A stretch of DNA of 64,000 bases from Excoecaria cochinchinensis. Lineage: Eukaryota; Streptophyta; Magnoliopsida; Malpighiales; Euphorbiaceae. The stretch spans positions 124,001-188,000 of the forward strand of contig CANTUQ010000296.1 of assembly GCA_947683425.1 (NCBI GenBank), read 5' to 3'. This document shows positions 51,601-62,456 of this stretch, one piece after another. The first letter of the stretch is position 1, and each line of letters starts with the position of its first letter. Below the pieces are notes generated by a model, which saw only the letters and a list, made by a program, of their open reading frames with translations, did not search any database and was not told the DNA's origin. Both the position numbers and the translations under genes were made by a program.

Positions 51601-52092
51601 AGAATCGAGAAATCGTAAAAAGTGGTGAAATTTTGGATCCGAGTCCAATAATTCGGGAAAATTTTGATTGGAATAGCTACTGGAAGCTTGCCGGTCACAA
51701 CGCGTCGAGAATCGGCTTCGTCGGGATTTGACGAATTTTCCCTAAGGGTACCCCTAGGGAAAATCACCAGAATCGAGAAATCGTAAAAAGTGGTGAAATT
51801 TTTGATCCGAGTCCAATAATTCGGGAAAACTTGATTGGAATAGGTACTGGAAGCTTGCCGGTCACAACGATCCGAGAATTGGCTTCGTCGGGATCTGAGA
51901 AATTTTTCCTAGGGGTACCCCTAGGGAAAATCACCAGAATCGAGAAATCGTAAAAAGTGGTGAAATTTTGGATCCGAGTCCAATAATTCGGGAAAACTTG
52001 ATTGGAATAGCTACTGGAAGCTTGCCGGTCACAACGCGTCGAGAATTGGCTTCGTCGGGATCTGAGAAATTTTCCCTAGGGCTACCCCTAGG
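48680..52092 (+). repeat. Supra-unit 2, with monomer losses
   Basis: P1-P3 (48680-49198) pass directly into a GATATGACG unit (49199), then A (49375), B (49542), R block (49710-51247), F (51248), A, B, E and a final A before 52093. Relative to unit 1, five monomers (P4, P5 and three Q units; 848 bp) are missing at the P3/Q4 boundary, the R block is 336 bp shorter and one F is absent. P3 and Q4 share CGTTGGGATATGACG, giving a likely exchange point. Confidence 0.84.
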
Positions 52093-53455
52093 GAAAATCA
52101 CCAGAATCGAGAAATCGTAAAAAGTGGTGAAATTTTTGATCCGAGTGCAATAATTCGGGAAAAATTGATTGGAATAGCTATTGGAAGCTTGCCGGTCACA
52201 ACGCGTCGAGAATTGGCTTCGTCGGGATCTGACGAATTTTCCCTAGGGGTATCCCTAGGGAAAATCTCCAGAATCGAGAAATCATAAAAAGTTATGAAAT
52301 TTTGGATCCGAGTCCAATAATTCGGGAAAATTTGATTGGAATAACTACTGTAAGCTTGCCGGTCACAACGCGTCGAGAATTGGTTTCGTCGGGATCTGAC
52401 AAATTTTTACGGATTTCCCTAGGGGTACCGCTAGGGAAAATCACCAGAATCGAGAAATCGTAAAAAGTGGGGAAATTTTGGATCCGAGTCCAATAATTCA
52501 GGAAAACTAGATTGGAATAGCTACTGGAAGAATTCCGGTCACAACGCGTCGAGAATTGGCTTCGTCGGGATCTGAAGAATTGTCCCTAGGGGTACGCCTA
52601 GGGAAAATCACCAGAATCGAGAAATCGTAAAAAGTGGTGAAATTTTGGATCCGAGTCCAATAATTCGGGAAAACTTGATAGGAATAACTACTGGAAGCTT
52701 GCCGGTCACAACGCGTCGAGAATTGGATTCATCGGGATCTGACGAATTTTCCCTAGGGGTACCCCTAGGGAAAATCACCAGAATTGAGAAATCGTAAAAA
52801 GTGGTGAAATTTTGGATCTGAGTCCAACAATTGGGGAAAATTTGATTGGAATAGCTACTGGAAGCTTGCCGGTCACAACGCGTCGAGAATTGGATTTATC
52901 GGGATCTGACGAATTTTCCCTAGGGGTACCACTAGGGAAAATCACCAGAATCGAGAAATCGCAAAAAGTGGTGAAATTTTGGATCCGAGTCAAATAATTC
53001 GGGAAAACTTAATTGGAATAGCTAATGGAAGCTTGCCGGTCACAACGCGTCGAGAATTGGCTTCGTCGGGATCTGAATAATTTTTACGGATTTCCCTAGT
53101 GGTACCCCTAGGGAAAATCACCAGAATCGAGAAATCGTAAAAAGTGGTGAAATTTTGGATCCGAGTACAATAATTCGGGAAAACTTGATTGGAATAGCTA
53201 CTGAAAGCTTGCCGTTCACAACGCGTCGAGAATTGGCTTCGTCGGGATCTGAGAAATTTTCCCTAGGGGTACCCCTAGGGAAAATCACCAGAATCGAGAA
53301 ATCGTAAAAAGTGGTGAAATTTTGGATCCGAGTCCAATAATTCGAGAAAACTTGATTGGAATAGCTACTGGAAGCTTGCCGGTCACAACGCGTCGAGAAT
53401 TGGCTTCGTCGGGATCTGACGAATTTTTACGGATTTCCCTAGGAGTACCCCTAGG
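52093..53455 (+). repeat. 10-mer HOR fragment M7-M10, M1-M3, M4* (third)
   Basis: Copy of 47317-48679 at an offset of 4776 bp. It shares GAGTGCAATAATTC and GGGGTATCCC with the second fragment. Private changes include AATCTCCAG near 52264 and GGATTTATCGGG near 52892. As before it runs through M4* into a P pentamer. Confidence 0.9.
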
Positions 53456-56400
53456 GAAAATCACCAGAATCGAGAAATCGTAAAAAGTGGTGAAATTTTT
53501 TATCCGAGTCCAATAATTCGGGAAAACTTGATTGGAATAGCTACTGGAAGCTTTCCGGTCACAACGCGTCGAGAATTGGCTTCATCGGGATCTGACGAAT
53601 TTTTACGGATTTCCCTAGGAGTACCCCTAGGGATAATCACCAGAATCGAGAAATCGTAAAAAGTGGTGAAATTTTGGATCCGAGTCCAATAATTCGGGAA
53701 AACTTGATTGGAATAGCTACTGGAATCTTGCCGGTCAAAACGCGTCGAGAATTGGCTTCGTCGGGATCTGAGGAATTTTCCCTAGGGGTACCCCCATGAA
53801 AAATCACCAGAATAGAGAAATCGTAAAAAGTGGTGAAATTTTGGATCCGAGTCCAATAATTCGTGAAAACTTGATTGGAATAGCTACTGGAAGCTTGCCG
53901 GTCACAACGCGTCGAGAATTGGCTTCGTTGGGATATGACGAATTTTTACGGATTTCCCTAGGGGTACCCCTAGGGAAAATCACCAGAATCGAGAAATCGT
54001 AAAAAGTGGTGAAATTTTTGATCCGAGTCCAATAATTCGGGAAAACTTGATTGGAATAGCTACTGGAAGCTTGCCGGTCACAACGCGTCGAGAATTGGCT
54101 TCGTCGGGATCTGAGAAATTTTTCCTAGGGGTACCCCTAGGGAAAATCACCAGAATCGAGAAATCGTAAAAAGTGGTGAAATTTTGGATCCGAGTCCAAT
54201 AATTCGGGAAAACTTGATTGAAATAGCTACTGGAAGCTTGCCGGTCACAACGCGTCGAGAATTGGCTTCGTCGGGATCTGACGAATTTTCCTTAAGGGTA
54301 CCCCTAGGGAAAATAACCAGAATCGAGAAATCGTAAAAAGTGGTGAAATTTTGGATCCGAGTCCAATAATTCGGGAAAACTTGATTGGAATAGCTACTGG
54401 AAGCTTGCCGGTCACAACGATCCGAGAATTGGCTTCGTCGGGATCTGACCAATTTTTACGGATTTCCCGAGGGGTACCCCTAGGGAAAATCATCATAATC
54501 GAGAAATCGTAAAAAGTGGTGAACTTTTGGATCCGAGTCCAATAATTCGGGAAAACTTGATTGGAATAGCTACTGGAAGCTTGCCGGTCACAACGCGTTG
54601 AGAATTGGCTTCGTCGAGATCTGACGAATTTTCAGTAAAAGGGTACCCCTAGGAAAAATCACCAGAATCGAGAAATTGTAAAAAGTGGTGAAATTTTGGA
54701 TCCGAGTCCAATAATTCAGGAAAACTTGATTGGAATAGCTACTGGAAGCTTTCCGGTCACAACGCGTTGAGAATTGGCTTCGTCGAGATCTGACGAATTT
54801 TCAGTAAAAGGGTACCCCTAGGAAAAATCACCAGAATCGAGAAATTGTAAAAAGTGGTGAAATTTTGGATCCGAGTCCAATAATTCGGGAAAACTTGATT
54901 GGAATAGCTACTGGAAGCTTGCCGGTCACAACGCGTCGAGAATTGGCTTCGTTGGGATATGACGAATTTTTACGGATTTCCCTAGGGGTACCCATAGGAA
55001 AAATCACCAGAATCGAGAAATCGTAAAAAGTGGTGAAATTTTTGATCCGAGTCCAATAATTCGGGAAAACTTGATTGGAATAGCTACTGGAAGCTTGCCG
55101 GTCACAACGCGTCGAGAATTGGCTTCGTCGGGATCTGAGAAATTTTCCCTAGGACTACCCCTAGGGAAAATCACCAGAATCGAGAAATCGTAAAAAGTGG
55201 TGAAATTTTGGATCCGAGTCCAATAATTCGGGAAAAATTTAATTGGAATAGCTACTGGAAGCTTGCCGGTCACAACGCGTCGAGAATTGGCTTCGTCGGG
55301 ATCTGACGAATTTTCCCTAAGGGTACCCCTAGGGAAAATCACCAGAATCGAGAAATCGTAAAAAGTGGTGAAATTTTTGATCCGAGTCCAATAATTCGGG
55401 AAAAATTGATTGGAATAGCTACTGGAAGCTTGCCGGCCACAACGATCCGAGAATTGGCTTCGACGGGATCTGACGAATTTTTACGGATTTTCCTAGGGGT
55501 ACCCCTAGGGAAAATCACCAGAATCGAGAAATCGTAAAAAGTGGTGAACTTTTGGATCCGAGTCCAATAATTCGGGAAAACTTGATTGGAATAGGTACTG
55601 GAAGCTTGCCGGTCACAACGCGTTGAGAATTGGCTTCGTCGAGATCTGACGAATTTTCAGTAAAAGGGTACCCCTAGGAAAAATCACCAGAATCGAGAAA
55701 TTGTAAAACGTGGTGAAATTTTTGATCCGAGTCCAATAATTCGAGAAAACTTGATTGGAATAGCTACTGGAAGCTTGCCGGTCACAACGAGTCGAGAATT
55801 GGCTTCGTCGGGATCTGAGAAATTTTTCCTAGGGGTACCCCTAGGGAAAATCACCAGAATCGAGAAATCGTAAAGAGTGGTGAAATTTTGGATCCGAGTC
55901 CAATAATTCGTGAAAACTTGATTGGAATAGCTACTGGAAGCTTGCCGGTCACAACGCGTTGAGAATTGGCTTCGTCGGGATATGACGAATTTTTACGGAT
56001 TTTCCTAGGGGTACCCCTAGGAAAAATCACCAGAATCGAGAAATCGAAAAATGTGGTGAAATTTTGGATCCGAGTCCAATAATTCGGGAAAACTTGATTG
56101 GAATAGCTACTGGAAGCTTGCCGGTCACAACGCGTCGAGAATTGGCTTCGTCGAGATCTGACGAATTTTCAGTAAAAGGGTACCCCTAGGAAAAATCACC
56201 AGAATCGAGAAATTGTAAAAAGTGGTGAAATTTTGGATCCGAGTCCAATAATTCGGGAAAACTTGATTGGAATAGCTACTGGAAGCTTGCCGGTCACAAC
56301 GAGTCGAGAATTGGCTTCGTCGGGATCTGAGAAATTTTTCCTAGGGGTACCCCTAGGGAAATTCACTAGAATCGAGAAATCGTAAAAAGTGGTGAAATTT

Positions 56401-57383
56401 TGGATCCGAGTCCAATAATTCGTGAAAACTTGATTGGAATAGCTACTGGAAGCTTGCCGGTCACAACGCGTCGAGAATTGGTTTCGTCGGGATCTGACGA
56501 ATTTTTACGAATTTTCCTAGGGGTACCCCTAGGAAAAATCACCAGAATCGAGAAATCGTAAAATGTGGTGAAATTTTGGATCCGAGTCCAATAATTCGGG
56601 AAAACTTGATTGGAATAGCTACTGGAAGCTTGCCGGTCACAACGCGTCGAGAATTGGCTTCGTCGGGATCTGACGAATTTTTACGGATTTCCCTAGGGGT
56701 ACCCCTAGGAAAAATCACCAGAATCGAGAAATCGTAAAAAGTGGTAAAATTTTTGATCCGAGTCCAATAATTCGGGAAAACTTGATTGGAATAGCTGCTG
56801 GAAGCTTCCCGATCACAACGCGTCGAGAATTGGTTTTGTTTGGATCTGACGAATTTTTACGGATTTCCCTAGGGGCAATCACCAGAATCGAGAAATCGTA
56901 AAAAGTGGTGAAATTTTGGATCCGAGTCCAATAATTCGTGAAAACTTGATTGGAATAGCTACTGGAAGTTTGCCGGTCACAACGTGTCGAGAATTGGCTT
57001 CGTCGGGATCTGACGAATTTTTACGGATTTCCCTAAGAGTACCTCTAGGGAAAATCACCAGAATCGAGAAATCGTAAAAAGTGGTGAAATTTTTGATCCG
57101 AGTCAAATAATTCGAGAAAACTTGATTGGAATAGCTACTGGAAGCTTGCCGGTCACAACGCGTCGAGAATTGGTTTCGTCGGGATCTGAGAAATTTTCCC
57201 TAGGGGTACCCCTAGGGAAAATCACCAGAATCGAGAAATCGTAAAAAGTGGTGAAATTTTGGAACCGAGTCCAATAATTCGGTAAAACTTGATTGGAATA
57301 GCTACTGGAAGCTTGCTGGTCACAACGCGTCGAGAATTGGCTTCGTCGGGATCTGACGAATTTTCCCTAAGGGTACCCCTAGG
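53456..57383 (+). repeat. Supra-unit 3: P, Q, A-B, R
   Basis: P pentamer 53456-54308, Q monomers 54309-54998, A 54999, B, and R block 55334-57383 (2050 bp, one 176-bp monomer more than in unit 1). It aligns to unit 1 at an offset of 10912 bp up to the R block and 11088 bp after it. It aligns to the later part of unit 2 at 6136 bp. It keeps the monomers that unit 2 lost, so unit 2 carries deletions rather than units 1 and 3 carrying insertions. Confidence 0.85.
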
Positions 57384-59082
57384 GAAAATCACCAGAATCG
57401 AGAAATCGTAAAAAGTGGTGAAATTTTGGATCCGAGTCCAATAATTCGGGAAAACTTGATTGGAATAGGTACTGGAAGCTTGCCGGTCACAACGATCCGA
57501 GAATTGGCTTCGTCGGGATCTGACGAATTTTTACGGATTTCCCTAGGGGTACCCCTAGGGAAAATCACCAGAATCGAGAAATCGTAAAAAGTGGTGAAAT
57601 TTTTGATCCGAGTCCAATAATTCGGGAAAACTTGATTGGAATAGCTACTGGAAGCTTGCCGGTCACAACGCGTCGAGAATTGGCTTCGTCGGGATCTGAG
57701 AAATTTTCCCTAGGGCTACCCCTAGGGAAAATCACCAGAATCGAGAAATCGTAAAAAGTGGTGAAATTTTGGATCCGAGTCCAATAATTCGGGAAAAATT
57801 TGATTGGAATAGCTACTGGAAGCTTGCCGGTCACAACGCGTCGAGAATTGGCTTCGTCGGGATCTGACGAATTTTCCCTAAGGGTACCCCTAGGGAAAAT
57901 CACCAGAATCGAGAAATCGTAAAAAGTGGTGAAATTTTGGATCCGAGTCCAATAATTCGGGAAAATTTGATTGGAATAGGTACTGGAAGCTTGCCGGTCA
58001 CAACGATCCGAGAATTGGCTTCGTCGGGATCTGAGAAATTTTTCCTAGGGGTACCCCTAGGGAAAATCACCAGAATCGAGAAATCGTAAAAAGTGGTGAA
58101 ATTTTGGATCCGAGTCCAATAATTCGGGAAAACTTGATTGGAATAGGTACTGGAAGCTTGCCGGTCACAACGATCAGAGAATTGGCTTCGTCGGGATCTG
58201 ACGAATTTTTACGGATTTCCCTAGGGGTACCCCTAGGGAAAATCACCAGAATCGAGAAATCGTAAAAAGTGGTGAAATTTTTGATCCGAGTCCAATAATT
58301 CGGGAAAACTTGATTGGAATAGCTACTGGAAGCTTGCCGGTCACAACGCGTCGAGAATTGGCTTCGTCGGGATCTGAGAAATTTTCCCTAGGGCTACCCC
58401 TAGGGAAAATCACCAGAATCGAGAAATCGTAAAAAGTGGTGAAATTTTTGATCCGAGTCCAATAATTCGGGAAAACTTGATTGGAATAGCTACTGGAAGC
58501 TTGCCGGTCACAACGCGTCGAGAATTGGCTTCGTCGGGATCTGAGAAATTTTTCCTAGGGCTACCCCTAGGGAAAATCACCAGAATCGAGAAATCGTAAA
58601 AAGTGGTGAAATTTTGGATCCGAGTCCAATAATTCGGGAAAAATTTGATTGGAATAGCTACTGGAAGCTTGCCGGTCACAACGCGTCGAGAATTGGCTTC
58701 GTCGGGATCTGACGAATTTTCCCTAAGGGTACCCCTAGGGAAAATCACCAGAATCGAGAAATCGTAAAAAGTGGTGAAATTTTGGATCCGAGTCCAATAA
58801 TTCGGGAAAACTTGATTGGAATAGGTACTGGAAGCTTGCCGGTCATAACGATCCGAGAATTGGCTTCGTCGGGATCTGAGAAATTTTTCCTAGGGGTACC
58901 CCTAGGGAAAATCACCAGAATCGAGAAATCGTAAAAAGTGGTGAAATTTTGGATCCGAGTCCAATAATTCGGGAAAACTTGATTGGAATAGGTACTGGAA
59001 GCTTGCCGGTCACAACGATCCGAGAATTGGCTTCATCGGGATCTGACGAATTTTTACGGATTTCCCTAGGGGTACCCCTAGG
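57384..59082 (+). repeat. F-A-B-E series: 4-mer and 5-mer precursors
   Basis: Monomers in order: F 57384 (176 bp), A 57560, B 57727 (168), E 57895, F 58062 (176), A 58238, A 58405, B 58572 (168), E 58740, F 58907 (176). A has TTTTTGATCC and GGGCTACCCC; B has GGGAAAAATTTGATTGG and CCCTAAGGG; E and F have GGTACTGG and CGATCCGAG, E being short and F long. Thus A-B-E-F (678 bp) is followed by A-A-B-E-F (845 bp), directly before the regular 6-mers. Confidence 0.9.
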
Positions 59083-62000
59083 GAAAATCACCAGAATCGA
59101 GAAATCGTAAAAAGTGGTGAAATTTTTGATCCGAGTCCAATAATTCGGGAAAACTTGATTGGAATAGCTACTGGAAGCTTGCCGGTCACAACGCGTCGAG
59201 AATTGGCTTCGTCGGGATCTGAGAAATTTTCCCTAGGGCTACCCCTAGGGAAAATCACCAGAATCGAGAAATCGTAAAAAGTGGTAAAATTTTGGATCCG
59301 AGTCCAATAATTCGGGAAAAATTTGATTGGAATAGTTACTGGAAGCTTGCCGGTCACAACGCGTCGAGAATTGGCTTCGTCGGGATCTGACGAATTTTCC
59401 CTAAGGGTACCCCTAGGGAAAATCACCAGAATCGAGAAATCGTAAAAAGTGGTGAAATTTTTGATCCGAGTCCAATAATTCGGGAAAACTTGATTGGAAT
59501 AGCTACTGGAAGCTTGCCGGTCACAACGCGTCGAGAATTGGCTTCGTCGGGATCTGAGAAATTTTTCCTAGGGCTACCCCTAGGGAAAATCACCAGAATC
59601 GAGAAATCGTAAAAAGTGGTGAAATTTTGGATCCGAGTCCAATAATTCGGGAAAAATTTGATTGGAATAGCTACTGGAAGCTTGCCGGTCACAACGCGTC
59701 GAGAATTGGCTTCGTCGGGATCTGACGAATTTTCCCTAAGGGTACCCCTAGGGAAAATCACCAGAATCGAGAAATCGTAAAAAGTGGTGAAATTTTGGAT
59801 CCGAGTCCAATAATTCGGGAAAACTTGATTGGAATAGGTACTGGAAGCTTGCCGGTCACAACGATACGAGAATTGGCTTCGTCGGGATCTGAGAAATTTT
59901 TCCTAGGGGTACCCCTAGGGAAAATCACCAGAATCGAGAAATCGTAAAAAGTGGTGAAATTTTGGATCCGAGTCCAATAATTCGGGAAAACTTGATTGGA
60001 ATAGGTACTGGAAGCTTGCCGGTCACAACGATCCGAGAATTGGCTTCATCGGGATCTGACGAATTTTTACGGATTTCCCTAGGGGTACCCCTAGGGAAAA
60101 TCACCAGAATCGAGAAATCGTAAAAAGTGGTGAAATTTTTGATCCGAGTCCAATAATTCGGGAAAACTTGATTGGAATAGCTACTGGAAGCTTGCCGGTC
60201 ACAACGCGTCGAGAATTGGCTTCGTCGGGATCTGAGAAATTTTCCCTAGGGCTACCCCTAGGGAAAATCACCAGAATCGAGAAATCGTAAAAAGTGGTAA
60301 AATTTTGGATCCGAGTCCAATAATTCGGGAAAAATTTGATTGGAATAGCTACTGGAAGCTTGCCGGTCACAACGCGTCGAGAATTGGCTTCGTCGGGATC
60401 TGACGAATTTTCCCTAAGGGTACCCCTAGGGAAAATCACCAGAATCGAGAAATCGTAAAAAGTGGTGAAATTTTTGATCCGAGTCCAATAATTCGGGAAA
60501 ACTTGATTGGAATAGCTACTGGAAGCTTGCCGGTCACAACGCGTCGAGAATTGGCTTCGTCGGGATCTGAGAAATTTTCCCTAGGGCTACCCCTAGGGAA
60601 AATCACCAGAATCGAGAAATCGTAAAAAGTGGTGAAATTTTGGATCCGAGTCCAATAATTCGGAAAAAAATTGATTGGAATAGCTACTGGAAGCTTGCCG
60701 GTCACAACGCGTCGAGAATTGGCTTCGTCGGGATCTGATGAATTTTCCCTCAGGGTACCCCTAGGGAAAATCACCAGAATCGAGAAATCGTAAAAAGTGG
60801 TGAAATTTTGGATCCGAGTCCAATAATTCGGGAAAACTTGATTGGAATAGGTACTGGAAGCTTGCCGGTCACAACGATCCGAGAATTGGCTTCGTCGGGA
60901 TCTGAGAAATTTTTCCTAGGGGTACCCCTAGGGAAAATCACCAGAATCGAGAAATCGTAAAAAGTGGTGAAATTTTGGATCCGAGTCCAATAATTCGGGA
61001 AAACTTGATTGGAATAGGTACTGGAAGCTTGCCGGTCACAACGATCCGAGAATTGGCTTCGTCGGGATCTGACGAATTTTTACGGATTTCCCTAGGGGTA
61101 CCCCTAGGGAAAATCACCAGAATCGAGAAATCGTAAAAAGTGGTGAAATTTTTGATCCGAGTCCAATAATTCGGGAAAACTTGATTGGAATAGCTACTGG
61201 AAGCTTGCCGGTCACAACGCGTCGAGAATTGGCTTCGTCGGGATCTGAGAAATTTTCCCTAGGGCTACCCCTAGGGAAAATCACCAGAATCGAGAAATCG
61301 TAAAAAGTGGTAAAATTTTGGATCCGAGTCCAATAATTCGGGAAAAATTTGATTGGAATAGCTACTGGAAGCTTGCCGGTCACAACGCGTCGAGAATTGG
61401 CTTCGTCGGGATCTGACGAATTTTTCCTAAGGGTACCCCTAGGGAAAATCACCAGAATCGAGAAATCGTAAAAAGTGGTGAAATTTTTGATCCGAGTCCA
61501 ATAATTCGGGAAAACTTGATTGGAATAGCTACTGGAAGCTTGCCGGTCACAACGCGTCGAGAATTGGCTTCGTCGGGATCTGAGAAATTTTCCCTAGGGC
61601 TACCCCTAGGGAAAATCACCAGAATCGAGAAATCGTAAAAAGTGGTGAAATTTTGGATCCGAGTCCAATAATTCGGGAAAAATTTGATTGGAATAGCTAC
61701 TGGAAGTTTGCCGGTCACAACGCGTCGAGAATTGGCTTCGTCGGGATCTGACGAATTTTCCCTAAGGGTACCCCTAGGGAAAATCACCAGAATCGAGAAA
61801 TCGTAAAAAGTGGTGAAATTTTGGATCCGAGTCCAATAATTCGGGAAAACTTGATTGGAATAGGTACTGGTAGCTTGCCGGTCACAACGATCCGAGAATT
61901 GGCTTCGTCGGGATCTGAGAAATTTTTCCTAGGGGTACCCCTAGGGAAAATCACCAGAATCGAGAAATCGTAAAAAGTGGTGAAATTTTGGATCCGAGTC

Positions 62001-62456
62001 CAATAATTCGGGAAAACTTGATTGGAATAGGTACTGGAAGCTTGCCGGTCACAACGATCCGAGAATTGGCTTCGTCGGGATCTGACGAATTTTTACGGAT
62101 TTCCCTAGGGGTACCCCAAGGGAAAATCACCAGAATCGAGAAATCGTAAAAAGTGGTGAAATTTTTGATCCGAGTCCAATAATTCGGGAAAACTTGATTG
62201 GAATAGCTACTGGAAGCTTGCCGGTCACAACGCGTCGAGAATTGGCTTCGTCGGGATCTGAGAAATTTTCCCTAGGGCTACCCCTAGGGAAAATCACCAG
62301 AATCGAGAAATCGTAAAAAGTGGTAAAATTTTGGATCCGAGTCCAATAATTCGGGAAAAATTTGATTGGAATAGCTACTGGAAGCTTGCCGGTCACAACG
62401 CGTCGAGAATTGGCTTCGTCGGGATCTGACGAATTTTCCCTAAGGGTACCCCTAGG
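59083..62456 (+). repeat. Hexameric HOR A-B-A-B-E-F, 1013 bp, three copies plus A-B
   Basis: Copies are 59083-60095, 60096-61108 and 61109-62121, followed by A-B (62122-62456). Lengths are 167, 168, 167, 168, 167 and 176, summing to 1013. The unit holds an internal A-B duplication, so it is a repeat within a repeat. Copies differ at only a few sites, e.g. GATACGAG near 59873, CGGAAAAAAATTGATTGG near 60661, CCCTCAGGG near 60747 and GGTAGCTTGCC near 61869. Confidence 0.95.

Noticed and set aside
57384..62456. Regularly spaced repeats could suggest a CRISPR array
   Set aside because: Whole units of about 170 bp are repeated head to tail with no unique spacers, so this is a satellite.
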